NCBI GenBank assembly: GCA_948144175.1
Contig: CANXME010002060.1
Span: 432,001-496,000, forward strand
Direction of reading: 5' to 3'
Length of the DNA: 64,000 bases
Origin: Closterium sp. NIES-65
Lineage: Eukaryota; Streptophyta; Zygnematophyceae; Desmidiales; Closteriaceae
Below, piece by piece: positions 22,454 to 33,880 of the stretch. Below the pieces are notes generated by a model. It saw only the letters and a program-made list of their open reading frames with translations, did no database searches and was not told the DNA's origin. Position numbers and translations under genes: made by a program. The number at the start of each line of letters is the position of its first letter. Position 1 is the stretch's first letter.

Positions 22454-25400
22454 GGTTGCGAGCATCATTGGTCATCGGCGCTCGCGAATCAAGAGCGCCC
22501 GCTGAACTTCCTCCACATGCGCGGATCCTTGCGCGTTTTGAAGCTGGAAGCGCTGGTTCCGAGCGTTTTTCTTCTACCAGGTCACGTGGCTGCACTTTTC
22601 TGGGCCTATTACGAAGCCAGCAAGGGCGTGGGAGGGTTGCGAGCATCATTGGTCATCGGCGCTCGCGAATGAAGAGCGCCCGCTGCACTTCCTGCACATG
22701 TGCGGATCCTGCGCGTTTTAAGGCTAGAAGCCATTGTTCCTAGCGTTTTTCTTCCACCGGGTCACATGGCTGCGCTTGTCTGGCCCTATTGCCAAGCCAG
22801 CAAGGGCGTGGGAGAATTGCGAGCAACATTGGTCATCGGCGCTCGTAAATGAAGAGAGCCTGTTGCACCTCCTCCACATGTGCGGATCTTTGCGCGTTTT
22901 GATGCTGGAAGCGCTCATTCCGAGCATTTTTCTTCTACCAGGTCACGTGGCTGCGCTTGTCTAGGCCTATTGCCCAGCCACCAAGGGCGTGGGAGGGTTG
23001 CGAGCATCATTGGTCATCGGCGCTTGCGAATGAAGAGCGCCCGCTGCACTTCCTCCACATGTGCGGATCCTTGCGCGTTTTGAGGCTGGAAGCGCTCGTT
23101 GCGAGCGTTTTTCTTCTACAGGGTCATGTGGCTGCGCTTGTCTGGGCCTATTACCAAGCCAGCAGTAGCTTGGGAGGGTTGCGAGCATCACTGGTCATCG
23201 GCGCTCGCGAATGAAGAGCGCCCGCTGCACTTCCTCCACATGTGCGGATCCTTGAGTGTTTTGAGGCTAGAATCGATCGTTCCTAGCGTTTTTCTGCCAC
23301 CGGGTCAGATGGCTGCGCTTGTCTGGGCCTATAACCAAGCCAGCAAGGGCGTGGGAGAATTGCGAGCATCATTGGTCATCGGCGCTCGCGAATGAAGAGC
23401 GCTCGCTGCACTTCCTCCACATGTGCGGATCCTTGCGCGTTTTGAGGTTGGAAGCGCTTGTTCCAAGCGTTTTTCTTCCACCGGGTCACGTGGGTGCGCT
23501 TGTCTGAGGCTATTGCCAAGCCAGCAAGGGCGTGGGAGGGTTGCGAGCATCATTGGTCGGCGCTCGCGAATGAAGAGCGCACGCTCCACTTCCTGCACAT
23601 GTGCGGATCCTTGTGCGTTTTAAGGCTAGAAGCGATCGTTCCGAGCGTTTTTCTTCCACCGGGTCACGTGACTGCGCTTGTTTGAGCCTATTGCTAAGCC
23701 AGCAAGGGCGTGGGAGGGTTGCGAGCATCATTGGTCATCGGCGCTCGCGAATGAAGAGCGCCCGCTGCACTTCCTCCACATGTGCGGATCCTTGCGCGTT
23801 TTGAGGTTGGAAGCGCTCGTTCCAAGCGTTTTTCTTCCACCGGGTCACGTGGGTGCGCTTGTCTGAGGCTATTGCCAAGCCAGCAAGGGCGTGGGACGGT
23901 TGCGAGCATCATTGGTCATCGGCGCTCGCGAATGAAGAGCGCCCGCTGCACTTCCTGCACATGTGCGGATCCTTGTGCGTCTTAAGGCTAGAAGCGATCG
24001 TTCCGAGTGTTTTTCTTCCACCGGGTCACGTGGCTGCGCTTGTCTGGGCCTATTACCAAGCCAGCAAGGGCGTGGGAGGGTTGGGAGCATCACTGGTCAT
24101 CGGGGCTCGCGAATGAAGAGCGCCCGCTGCATTTCCTGCACATGTGCGGATCCTTGCTCGTTTTGAGGCTACAAGCGCTCGTTCCTAGCGTTTTTCTTCC
24201 CCCGGTTCACGTTGCTGCGCTTGCTTGAGCTTATTTCTAAGCCCGCAAGGGCGTGGGAGGGTTGCGAGCATTATTGTTCATCGGCGCTCGCGAATGAAGA
24301 GCGCCCTCTGCACTTTCTCCACATGTGCGGATCCTTGCGCGTTTTGAGGCAGGAAGCGATTGTTTTGAGTGTTTTTCTTCCACATGGTCACGTGGCTGCG
24401 CTTGTTTGAGCCTATTGCCAAGCCAGCAAGGGCGTGGGAGGGTTGCAAGCATCATTGGTCATCGGTGCTCGCAAATTAAGAGCGCTCGCTGCACTTCCTC
24501 CACATGTGCAGATCCTTGCGCGTTTTGAGGCTGGAAGCGCTCGTTCTGAGCGTTTTTCTTCTACCGGGTCACGTGGCTGCACTTGTCTGGGCCTATTGCC
24601 AAGCCAGCAAGGGCGTGGGAGGGTTGCGAGCATCATTGGTCATCGGCGCTCGCGAATGAAGAGCGCCCGCTACACTTCCTGCACATGTGCGGATCCTTGC
24701 GCGTTTAGAGACTGGAAGCGCTCGTTCCGAGCGTTTTTCGTCTTTCGGGTCACGTGGCTGCGCTTGTCTGGGCCTATTACCAGGCCAGCAAGGGCGTGGG
24801 AGGGCTGTGTGCATCATTGGTTATCGGCGCTCGCGAATGAAGAGCGCCCGCTGCACTTCCTGCACATGTGCGGATCCTTGCGCGTTTTGAGGCTCGAGGC
24901 GATCGTTCTAGCGTTTTTCTTCCACCGGGTCACATGGCTGCGCTTGTCTGGGCCTATTACCAAGCCAGCAAGGGCGTGGGAGAATTGCGAGCATCATTGG
25001 TCATCGGCGCTGACGAATGAAGAGCGCCCGCTGCACTTCCTCCACATGTGCGGATCCTTGCGCGTTTTGAGGCTGGAAGCGCTCGTTCCAAGCGTAGAAT
25101 TGTGAGCATCATTGGTCATCGGCGCTGACGAATGAAGAGCGCCCCCTGCACTTCCTCCACATGTGCGGATCCTTGCGCGTTTTGAGGCTGGAAGCGCTCG
25201 TTCCGAGCGTTTTTCTTCTACCGGGTCACGGGGCTGCGCTTGGCTGGGCCTATTACCAAGCCAGCAAGGACATGGGAGGGTTTCGAGCATCATTGGTCAT
25301 CCGCGCTCGCGAATGAAGGGCGACCGCTGAACTTCCTCCACATGTGCGGATCCTTGCGCGTTTTTAGGCTGGAAGCGCTCGTTCCGAGTGCTTTTGTTCT

Positions 25401-25976
25401 ACCGAGTTACGTGGCTGCACTTGTCTGGGCCTATTGCCAAGCCAGCAAGGGCGTGGGAGGGTTGCGAGCATCATTGGTCATCGGCACTTGCGAATGAAGA
25501 GCGCCCGCTTAACTTCCTCCACATGTGCGGATCCTTGCGCGTTTTGAAGCTGGAAGCGCTCGTTCCGAGCGTTTTTCTTCTACCGGGTCACGTGGCTGCG
25601 CTTGTCTGGGCCTATTACCAAGCCAGCAAGGGCGTGGGAGGGTTGCGAGCATCATTGGTCATCGGCGCTCGCGAATGAAGCCGCACTTCCTGCACATGTG
25701 CGGATCCTTGCGCGTTTTGAGGATCGAAGCGATTGTTCCGAGCGTTTTTCTTCCACCGGGTCACGTGGCTGCGCTTGTCTGAGCCTATTGCCAAGTCAGC
25801 AATGGCGTGGGAGTGTTGGGAGCATCATTGGTCATCGGCGCTCGCGAATGAAGAGCACTCGCTGCACTTCCTCCACATGTGCGGATCCTTGCGCGTTTTG
25901 AGGCAGGAAACTCTCGTTCCGAGCGTTTTTCTTCTACCAGGTCACGTGGTTGCGCTTGTCTGGGCCTATTACCAAG
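22454..25976. repeat. 181-bp satellite, about 19.5 copies
   Basis: The landmark TTGCGAGCATCATTGGTCAT recurs at close to 181-bp steps: 22457, 22637, 22817, 22998, 23179, 23360, 23541, 23719, 23900, 24081 and so on to 25817. One copy is shortened to about 116 bp near 25100. Each unit has CATGTGCGGATCC and most have a GGTCACGTGG (G-box core CACGTG). Copies differ by scattered substitutions. The many short open frames in it are spurious. The monomer length is typical of centromeric or pericentromeric satellites; that location is inference only. Confidence 0.95.
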
Positions 25977-27168
25977 ATATGCAACAACATTCGGATCATT
26001 CGATGCTTTTCCCTACGCCTATAGGGATCCATGCTTCCTACGCCTATGCTTCGTTAGCATTTGTCGGCAGGCACGGCCGTCATCTCGGGCGCCGAACTTT
26101 TCTGTGCGCGCAAACCAAGCTGAAGTTACTCTGATAGGTGTATTTGAACATGGGCCACCCGAATATGCAACAACATTTGGGTCGTTCGATGCTTTTCTCT
26201 ACGCTTATAGGGATCGGTGCGCTTCCTTAGCATTTGTCGGCTGGCACAGCCGTCATCGCGGGCGCCGAACTTTTCTGTGCGCGCGAACCAAGCCGAAGTT
26301 GCTCTTCAAGGTGTATTTGAACATGGGCCACCCGAATATGCAACAATATTCGGGTCGTTGGATGCTTTTCCTTATGCCTACATGGATCCATGCGCTTCCT
26401 TAGCATTTGTCGGCAGGCACGGCCGTCATCGCGGACGCTGAACTTCTCGGCGCACGAAAACCAATCTGAAGTTGCTCTGGAAAGAATATTTGAACATGGG
26501 CCACCCGAATATGCCACAATATTCGGGTCGTTGGATGCTTTTCCTTACGCCTATAGGGATCCATGCGCTTCCTTAGCATTTGTTGGCAGGCACGGTCGTC
26601 ATCGCGGGCGCCGAACTTTTATATGCGTGCAAACCAATCTGAAGTTGCTCTGATAGGTGTATTTGAACATGGGACACCTTAATATGCAACAACATCCGGG
26701 TCGTTCGATGATTTTCCCTATGCCTATAGGGATCCATGCGCTTCCTTAGCATTTGTAGGCAGACACAGCTGTCATCGCGGGCGCCGAACTTTTATATGCG
26801 CGCAAACCAAGTTGAAGTTGCTTGTATTTGAACATGGGCCACCCGAATATGCAACAACATTCGGGTCGTTCTATGCTTTTCCCTACGCCTATACGGATCC
26901 ACGCGTTTCCTTAGCAATTGTGGGCAGGCACGGCAATCATCGCGAGCGCCGAACTTTTCTGTGCACGCGAACCAAGCTGAAGTTGCTCTGGTAGGTATAT
27001 TTGAACATGGGCCACCCGAATATGCAACAATATTCGAGTCGTTGGATGCTTTTCCCTACGCCTCTAGGGATCCGTGCGCTTCCTTAGCATTTGTCGGCAT
27101 GCACGGCCATCATCGCGGGCGCCGAACTTTTCTGTGCGCGCGAACCAAGCTGAAGTTGCTCTAGAAGA
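25977..27168. repeat. 173-bp satellite, about 6.9 copies
   Basis: A second satellite, different from the 181-bp one, joins it without spacer. The landmark ATATGCAACAA (or ATATGCCACAA) occurs at 25977, 26163, 26336, 26509, 26682, 26847 and 27020: steps of 186, 173, 173, 173, 165 and 173 bp. The first copy has a small internal duplication around its GGATCC site. Units share CGGGCGCCGAACTTTT and GAACATGGGCCACCCGA. No gene is supported. Confidence 0.9.
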
Positions 27169-27179
27169 TGTATCGCCGC

Positions 27180-27567
27180 TGTGAGAGTACGACGGCTTAT
27201 GCCAGCTATGCTTGCTTGCCTCTACTTTATCATGCTATTTCTAGCATAGGATAATCATATGCATGCATGAATTGCTTGATTTCCTAGGCTAGGTGCTTTC
27301 CTATATTTTATTATAGTTATAGCACCGAGCTAGGTTGCGTGCACCGAATTCTGGCTTTTCGGTTGCCACCGAATTGCCTTCTACCGAATTCGGTAAGGAT
27401 CTGTTCGGGACGCTTCGCGACCCGCGGAACCTTCGCGTAACACCTGGTTACGGGGCCTTGTGTCGAGCCTATATATAGCCTCGTGTTGTACCCAGGTGGA
27501 CATTCAATTCAATTCAATTCGACTCAATTCTCATTCTCTTTTCTGAACTCGATCCTAGATCCTCACA
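27180..27567 (+). repeat. 5' LTR of chromovirus F (388 bp)
   Basis: It begins TGTGAGAGTACG and ends CCTCACA. A TATA box (TATATATAG at 27470-27478) lies about 90 bp before the LTR end and probably drives transcription. The end holds repeated AATTC steps (CAATTCAATTCAATTCGA), and CCGAATTC occurs three times in the middle. Confidence 0.95.
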
Positions 27568-27569
27568 CT

Positions 27570-27582
27570 TGGTAATCAGAGC
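27570..27582 (+). promoter_or_regulatory. Primer-binding site of F
   Basis: TGGTAATCAGAGC two bases after the LTR. It is close to TGGTATCAGAGC, complementary to the initiator tRNA-Met end, with one extra A. Confidence 0.7.
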
Positions 27583-27997
27583 GGGTTTACACGCGAGGTC
27601 TTCAACCGCTTAGTTCCGGCCTTGAAAAACCGCGGGGGCGACGACGAAAGCGCCGATACGGGTATGTAAAACCAGTTCCGCGCAATTTTTCTAAGTCCCC
27701 CTCGATTCGGTTTTCGAACACCCCTCAGATTTACTGGTGGAAAGGTTGGAGTTTCGACCGTTCGATCGAGTTTCATCTCAACGGCCCAGAGAATTTCGCC
27801 CAAAAAAGTTGGAATTTGGAGCGTCGGATCGATTTTCTCCTCAACGGCCAAGATCGGACGCGAATTTCGCCTAAGGGAGATTTACGCAACCTACAGAATT
27901 CGCGCTCGTCGATTCTACAGTCAATTTGACTCGCAGTAAGTCGACCAGCACCTAGAATTCGATTATTTTCGTCGCGCATCTTCCTGTAAATCACCAA

Positions 27998-28900
27998 ATG
28001 GAGGGCCAAGGCGACAACTACGCGACTACGAGCGACATCGCGAGCCTCCGCACCGACATGGAGCAGACGCAGGCGACGCTTCGTCGACTCGAGGCTTTTC
28101 TGACAAGCCAACCAGGGTTCGCCACCGCAGCAGCAGCGACCACAGCGACTGCAGCACCGACAACTCCAGCAGCAGTGGCGACACCGACATTTCACGGACC
28201 AATGGCACCACTGTCGCCGAACCTCGAAGCAGCACGACCGAGGCTCCCGGAGGCGTTCGATCCAAGCGCGAAGGGATCCGACGTCCGGCGATTCGTGGCC
28301 ACCCTCGAAATTTACTTCGAGGCCATTGGCTGTTCGACCTCGCAACACGACGCAGCAAGGATTCGGCTCGCAGCGACACTGTTACGTGGACCGGCTCTCG
28401 AATGGATTTACTACACCGACGTAGCCCGCGGGGAGAAAACGTGGCAGCAGTTTCGGGCAGATTTAATCGAGCGTTTCGAACCAATTAATACAACCTACAT
28501 GGCGCGGCAGCAGATACACCGACACAAGTAATACAGTAGTGTAACACAGTACACGCAGCAGATGGAGTTACTGTTCAACCGCATCACCGACCTGACCGAA
28601 GGCGAAAAAATCCAGGCGTACACCGAAGGATTAAAAATGGAAATTCGGCGGCAGGTGATTGCGGCGAATTACAACAACTACAGAGACATCGTGCGTGCTG
28701 CCGAGCGATACGACGCGCTGACTCGAAGTCAACCCGAAACACGACGCTTCACGCCAAACCGTACATTCGGCACGGAGCGATCGGCACCCCCCACGTTCAC
28801 CGAACCGATGGATATCGACAAATGCGAATGCGAAAAAATGCGACAAAATGCGAATTTTGCGGCGCAGCAGGACATCAGTTTTTGTCGTGCTACAAAATGA
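27998..28900 (+). pseudogene. Gag (retrotransposon gag domain) of F, interrupted
   Basis: The start ATG at 27998 follows a 430-bp leader. The first 177 codons hold a Ty3/gypsy gag core: FDPSAKGSDVRRFVATLEIY, then LRGPALEWIYY and WQQFRADLIERF. A TAA at 28529-28531 interrupts it, after which the same frame goes on (YTQQMELLFNRITDLTEGEK) to 28900. The CCHC knuckle (CEFCGAAGHQFLSC, from 28849) sits in a different frame, reached through a slippage-prone stretch of repeated AATGCGA between 28830 and 28855. Gag should form the particle and package RNA; here it needs at least one stop suppression and one frame change. Confidence 0.85.
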
Positions 28901-29984
28901 AGAAAGCACGTGCGGCACTCCGGGACGGAAACAGTGGAGCACCCCCGAAGTCAAAAAACGGGAATCGCCAGTAGCCGCGGATCGACCTGGCGATCGCGTA
29001 AAGATCCGAAAAGCAGGAAAAGGCGACGACGTGGCAACTTCGGAGCGGGTGAAAAAAGGAGAAAATGATGGCGCGGATTTAAAACGTCACGACCGGCCGG
29101 CATCAGGGGAAATCGCCGAGGCGAATGGAGGCTCCGCGAAAAAACACTCTGCACCGACCGGGAAACTCCAGCCGAACTCCCACGAAAGTAAGAATTCGTT
29201 AAAAGTATCCTATAAAGATGCTCTAACGAAGAATATTGCTTCTCGTGGTTTACAAGCCTTCAAAAAATTCAGGGGAGGTCTAGAGGCCAAGAAAAAGCCT
29301 TTAGAAATTATTCAGGTACCTGAGAAGTTGGGCAAAGCACTACGGAGCGTAGAAAAGGGTCATGCGTTCCGTGGAATTAATATTCTCTCCCCGCAGCACA
29401 GTGTTAAGGCTCCCCGTCGCCCACAGGTGAAGCCTACACAGCTGCCAAGGCTTAGAGGAGACATCCAGGCTCAGGATAAATTATACAAGCCTCGGAAAAA
29501 TCCTCCTACCCCCCAGGTGAAGTTGGAAAGCGCGGAGTCAGGTATAGGAAAAAGGGAAGGTATTAAGTTTGATGTACCCTATGATCCTATTAACAAGACC
29601 CTCTTTGGCTACTCAGCACAGCAGAAACCACTACTCCTCGAGGTGTTATGCAATGGGCGACACCTCCAGGCACTGGTGGACAGCGCTGCATCTCACTCGG
29701 TGTGTGACCGCGGAGCATTGGAGAAAATTGGAGAGAAGGCAGAAGAGACCCAGTTTTCAGCAACCATGGTGGACGGTACGAAGCTTCCTATCCACGGCGA
29801 AGCATCACTGCAACTGCATATAGGTGCGTTGAGGTGGAAGCCGAAGCTACCAGTCACCAACATCAAAGGATTAGATTTTATCTTGGGGCGAGATTTCCTG
29901 AAGCGGTTCAACCCCGAGATCGATTGGGTCAACAGCAACGTGTGCATCTACAACAATGGGAAGCGGATAGCACTGCGAACCTGA
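28848..29984 (+). CDS. Basic linker and retroviral-type protease of F
   Basis: The first part is a Lys/Arg-rich linker after the knuckle, partly out of frame with it. The C-terminal third is an aspartic protease of the gypsy type: VLCNGRHLQALVDSAASHSV has the catalytic Asp-Ser-Ala (usually DSGA or DTGA in the family), and ILGRDFLKRFNPEIDW is the conserved second half. It would cut the Gag-Pol precursor. The frame ends at TGA (29982-29984), but the same frame stays open to a TAG at 30127-30129 and then into the reverse transcriptase frame. The true start is unclear because the first Met here is created by the frame change. Confidence 0.8.
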   Translation: MRILRRSRTSVFVVLQNEESTCGTPGRKQWSTPEVKKRESPVAADRPGDRVKIRKAGKGDDVATSERVKKGENDGADLKRHDRPASGEIAEANGGSAKKHSAPTGKLQPNSHESKNSLKVSYKDALTKNIASRGLQAFKKFRGGLEAKKKPLEIIQVPEKLGKALRSVEKGHAFRGINILSPQHSVKAPRRPQVKPTQLPRLRGDIQAQDKLYKPRKNPPTPQVKLESAESGIGKREGIKFDVPYDPINKTLFGYSAQQKPLLLEVLCNGRHLQALVDSAASHSVCDRGALEKIGEKAEETQFSATMVDGTKLPIHGEASLQLHIGALRWKPKLPVTNIKGLDFILGRDFLKRFNPEIDWVNSNVCIYNNGKRIALRT

Positions 29985-30131
29985 ACGGATACAGGGGACG
30001 TACCTGAAACGACACTAGCACGGTTCGAACAGACGGTGAACAAGAGTAACACGGGTTACCTAGCACTGGTTATGGCAGCAGCAGAGGAGGAGAAGCCGAG
30101 TTCCGAGCTACCTGCAGCAGTGAAATAGGTC

Positions 30132-32957
30132 TTGGAGCAGTACAAGGATATAATGCCCGACGACCTACCTGCAGGCGTACCTCCAGCACGCACCCACGAG
30201 CACAAGATCGTGGAGGAACCAGGTGCGAAACCCGTCTCACGTGCACCATACCGACTGAGTCCGACTGAACTGACAGACATGAAAAAACAGATAGAGTATC
30301 TACTGGACAGACAACTGATCCGCCCATCCACCTCTCCCTACGGCGCACCAGTTCTCTTCACTCCAAAACCAGACGGCAGTCTACGGATGTGCATCGACTA
30401 CCGCGCACTGAACAAACAGACAGTCAAAAACAAATATCCCATACCGCGTATAGACGACCTACTCGATCAACTGCGTGGCGCAACAGTATTTTCGAAGCTG
30501 GACCTACGATCAGGCTACTGGCAGATCAAGATGGCAGACAACTTCGTCCACAAGATAGCGTTCCGTACCAGATACGGCTCCTACAAATACTTGGTGATGC
30601 CGTTCGGACTCTGCAACGCACCAGCAACGTTTCAGGCGGAGATGAATCACATCTTACGACCCCTGCTGGACGAATGCGTGGTGGTGTACCTGGACGACAT
30701 TCTCATCTACTCCAAGAACATGAAGGAGCACGTGGAGCATCTACGGAAGGTGTTCGAAATCGTGCAGAAAAACAAGTTCTACGTGAAGCTGTCAAAGAGC
30801 GACTTCGCCCTGAAGAAGGTGCACTTTCTCGGGCACATGGTGAGTGCCGAGGGCGTACACGTGGACCCACGGAAGATCGAAGCCGTCAAGAAGTGGAAAG
30901 TACCCGAGAACGTGAAGGAGTTACAGCAGTTCCTAGGCTTCGCCAACTACTACAACAGGTTCGTGCCGCAGTACGCTAAGATAGCAGCGCCACTGACCGA
31001 CCTACTGAAAAAGGATACGCCCTACAAATGGGATACCCCTCATCAGCAAGCCATGGAGCAGCTACAGACAGCACTCACTACAGCGCCAGTACTCATCTTG
31101 CCGGATCAAGACAAGGACTACGTGGTGGAAGCAGACGCTAGTAACCAAGCAGTCGGAGCAGTACTGATGCAGGATCACGGACGCGGTTTGCAGCCCATCG
31201 CCTACCTCAGTAAGAAGCTACACGGAGCAGAACTAAACTACCCCATTCACGACAAGGAAGCCTTAGCGATAGTCATAGCCTTCAAGGCGTGGAGGTGTTA
31301 CCTAGAGGGAGCCAAGACTACAGTCTATACTGACCACTGCAGTCTCAAATACCTGAAGTCACAGCCGACACTCTCACGACGACAGGTGCGGTGGGTGGAC
31401 TTCCTGGAAACTCACTTCCACTACGACATCGTCTACAAGCCCGGGCTACACAACAAGGCAGACGCGTTGAGCCGCCCCGGACATGTAGCAGGCATCCAGC
31501 TTGACGGGATGAGCCCTCTGCTCAAAGGTCTATTCCAACATGGGTACTCCGTGGACGCAGAGATTGCTACAGCACAGACCAAGAAGCTATTACAGTGGGA
31601 GAAAGACTTAGCTGTAAGGAAGGGTTCAGGAAAGATTTGGGTGCCGAATTACGCCCCGCTACGGCAGATCCTATTGGAGGAGTTTCACGACGTACCTTAC
31701 GCGGGACATTTCGGGAGCAACAAGACGTTACCAGGGATAGCGAAGTATTACTACTGGCCCGGGATGGCAGCAGACGTGCAGCAGTTCGTCACCTCTTGCG
31801 ACACGTGCCAGCGGATGAAGAGCAGCAAGCAGAAAAAAGCAGGGTTACTTCAGCCTCTACCCGTACCGGAGCAGCCATGGCAGGTCATTAGCCTCGACTT
31901 CATCACAAGGCTTCCTTCGACCTCACGAGGACATGATTCCATCCTCGTGGTGATCGATAAGTTCTTCAAAATGGGTCACTTCATACCGACCAACGCCACA
32001 ACTACAGCTGAAGCAACTGCTCGACTCTTCTTCGACCGCATCATCACCATCCACGGCATCCCCGCTACACTCATCTCTGACAGAGACCCCAAATTCACGA
32101 GTAAGTTCTGGAAGGAGCTCATGGGACTGTTGGGGACAAAGCTTGCAATGTCCTCAGCATACCACCCCCAGACTGACGGACAGACAGAGCGACTCAATCA
32201 AGTGGTTGAACAGTTACTGCGCACAGCTTGCAAGGACGACGTCAGCCACTGGGACACACAGTCACCAACCCTAGAGTTCGCTTACAACAACGCATCACAT
32301 GCGGCCACAGGGAAAACTCCTTTCTTCCTGTGTTACGGGCGGGAACCACTCACACCACAGCAGCCAACTACACCGGCACACGTCCAAGCCGAACATGACT
32401 TCGTCACCACCATGCAGCAGCTATGGGAGAAGACTCAGCGACGTCTCACCACGATGCAGAACTCCCAGAAGCAGTATGCCGATCGTCAGCGACGTGATCA
32501 CTCAGTAGCAGTCGGAGATCAGGTGCTTCTTGACACGTGCAACTTGAACCTGTCTCACCTTCCATCCAAACTCCGGCCTCGCTTCTGTGGTCCTTTTCTC
32601 GTTGAGGCACAGGTGACACCAGTTACATTCCGCTTGCGCTTACCAGATACATGGAAGCTTCACAACGCTTTCCATGTCCAGCTACTGAAGCCCTACAAGG
32701 ACCCCAACCAGCAGTTCCAGGGACGGCAACTACCGCCACCACCACCTGTTCTCATACAGGATGAACCCGAGTACGAGATCGAGCGCGTTCTCTCTCATCG
32801 GCGCCGCGGTGGCAAGACTCTCGAGTTCCTGATACGCTGGAAGGGATACGACCCCACTGAGGACAGTTGGGTTGCAGAAGCTGATATGAGCAACGCACGC
32901 TGTGCTCTCAAGGACTATCTTGTCAAGCAGGGTGTATCTCACGCCACCCAGCTTTGA
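30132..32957 (+). CDS. Gypsy pol: reverse transcriptase, RNase H, integrase, chromodomain (F)
   Basis: 941 codons. Reverse transcriptase: [10 protein letters not shown] (85-94), [13 protein letters not shown] (120-132), [12 protein letters not shown] (157-168), catalytic YLDD 186-189. RNase H: Asp in EADAS (about 335), Glu in DKEAL (376), Asp in YTDH (401). Integrase: zinc HHCC ending CDTC (556-559), catalytic Asp in SLDF (589), Asp in ISDRDP (650), Glu in TERLNQ (686), then the GPF motif ([14 protein letters not shown]). The last 62 residues form a chromodomain ([27 protein letters not shown]) with the aromatic residues expected to bind methylated histone tails. This would steer insertion to heterochromatin, which fits the location. 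The terminal stop is TGA. This part is intact. Confidence 0.95.
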   Translation: MEQYKDIMPDDLPAGVPPARTHEHKIVEEPGAKPVSRAPYRLSPTELTDMKKQIEYLLDRQLIRPSTSPYGAPVLFTPKPDGSLRMCIDYRALNKQTVKNKYPIPRIDDLLDQLRGATVFSKLDLRSGYWQIKMADNFVHKIAFRTRYGSYKYLVMPFGLCNAPATFQAEMNHILRPLLDECVVVYLDDILIYSKNMKEHVEHLRKVFEIVQKNKFYVKLSKSDFALKKVHFLGHMVSAEGVHVDPRKIEAVKKWKVPENVKELQQFLGFANYYNRFVPQYAKIAAPLTDLLKKDTPYKWDTPHQQAMEQLQTALTTAPVLILPDQDKDYVVEADASNQAVGAVLMQDHGRGLQPIAYLSKKLHGAELNYPIHDKEALAIVIAFKAWRCYLEGAKTTVYTDHCSLKYLKSQPTLSRRQVRWVDFLETHFHYDIVYKPGLHNKADALSRPGHVAGIQLDGMSPLLKGLFQHGYSVDAEIATAQTKKLLQWEKDLAVRKGSGKIWVPNYAPLRQILLEEFHDVPYAGHFGSNKTLPGIAKYYYWPGMAADVQQFVTSCDTCQRMKSSKQKKAGLLQPLPVPEQPWQVISLDFITRLPSTSRGHDSILVVIDKFFKMGHFIPTNATTTAEATARLFFDRIITIHGIPATLISDRDPKFTSKFWKELMGLLGTKLAMSSAYHPQTDGQTERLNQVVEQLLRTACKDDVSHWDTQSPTLEFAYNNASHAATGKTPFFLCYGREPLTPQQPTTPAHVQAEHDFVTTMQQLWEKTQRRLTTMQNSQKQYADRQRRDHSVAVGDQVLLDTCNLNLSHLPSKLRPRFCGPFLVEAQVTPVTFRLRLPDTWKLHNAFHVQLLKPYKDPNQQFQGRQLPPPPPVLIQDEPEYEIERVLSHRRRGGKTLEFLIRWKGYDPTEDSWVAEADMSNARCALKDYLVKQGVSHATQL

Positions 32958-32967
32958 GGGGGGGACG
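32954..32967 (+). promoter_or_regulatory. Polypurine tract of F
   Basis: The purine run GAGGGGGGGA just before the 3' LTR, directly after the pol TGA stop, is where plus-strand DNA synthesis would be primed. Confidence 0.75.
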
Positions 32968-33355
32968 TGTGAGAGTACGACGGCTTATGCCAGCTATGCT
33001 TGCTTGCCTCTACTTTATCATGCTATTTCTAGCATAGGATAATCATATGCATGCATGAATTGCTTGATTTCCTAGGCTAGGTTCTTTCCTATATTTTATT
33101 ATAGTTATAGCACCGAGCTAGGTTGCGTGCACCGAATTCTGGCTTTTCGGTTGCCACCGAATTGCCTTCTACCGAATTCGGTAAGGATCTGTTCGGGACG
33201 CTTCGCGACCCGCGGAACCTTCGCGTAACACCTGGTTACGGGGCCTTGTGTCGAGCCTATATATAGCCTCGTGTTGTACCCAGGTGGACATTCAATTCAA
33301 TTCAATTCGACTCAATTCTCATTCTCTTTTCTGAACTCGATCCTAGATCCTCACA
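32968..33355 (+). repeat. 3' LTR of chromovirus F (388 bp)
   Basis: Same sequence as 27180-27567 with one visible substitution; the TATA box copy is at 33258-33266. It is preceded by the polypurine tract and followed by the GCCGC target duplication. Confidence 0.95.
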
Positions 33356-33880
33356 GCCGCCCGCGAGCGCCTGCCCTCCGCTCTGCCGGCGACCTGCGCG
33401 CTACCCCGTGCGCTGCCTGCGCCGCCTGCACGCGAGCTGCACGGTTTCTTGTCCACCGCGCGCCCCCTGGAGCGTGACAGTTTCCTGCCCGCCGCGCGCC
33501 CCTGAAGCGCCCTGCTGCCCTGCGCGCCACGCGCTCCCCGACGCCCGCAAGCGTCTGCCCTGCGCTCTACCTGCGCCGCCTGCATGCGAGCTGCACGGTT
33601 TCCTGCCCACCGCGCGCCCCTGGAGTGCCCTGCTGCCCTGCATGCCACGCGTGCCTTGCTGCGTGCGAGCAGCCCCTGCCCCGCGCGCCCCTGCTGCCCG
33701 CGAGCAGCCCCTGCCCCGCCCGCCCCTTCTGCCCGCGAGCAGCCCCTGCCCCGCGCGCCCCTGCTGCCCGCGAGCAGCCCCTGCCCCGCGCGCCTCTGCC
33801 CCACGTACGCAGTCGCGCACAGCTGCACACGCACGCGCATATTCTCCCCTGCCCCTGCCTTCTTCTCCCTCTCCCTGCTG
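33356..33880. repeat. GC-rich tract with 152-bp duplication and 35-bp repeats
   Basis: Strongly GC-rich. TGCGCCGCCTGCA-CGAGCTG occurs near 33418 and again near 33569, a duplication of about 152 bp. From about 33663 to 33800 there are about 3.5 copies of a 35-bp unit (CTGCTGCCCGCGAGCAG followed by CCCCTGCCCCGCGCGCC). Its open frames in several phases are low-complexity and I do not call a gene. Confidence 0.7.

Larger units (their letters stand above)
27180..33355 (+). mobile_element. Ty3/gypsy chromovirus F, complete with both LTRs
   Basis: It is 6176 bp long, bounded by 388-bp LTRs and flanked by a perfect 5-bp target duplication GCCGC (27175-27179 and 33356-33360). Internal order: primer site, gag, CCHC knuckle, protease, reverse transcriptase, RNase H, integrase, chromodomain, polypurine tract. 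This is the Ty3/gypsy order, with integrase after RNase H. The LTRs differ at one position by eye (GGTGCTTTCC against GGTTCTTTCC), so the insertion is young. Even so gag-pol contains three in-frame stops and two frame changes. It inserted at the boundary of the 173-bp satellite and a GC-rich tract. Confidence 0.95.

Noticed and set aside
22444-25901. Many 60-220-codon open frames around 22.4-25.9 kb
   Set aside because: They repeat every 181 bp with the satellite unit on both strands and carry no domain.
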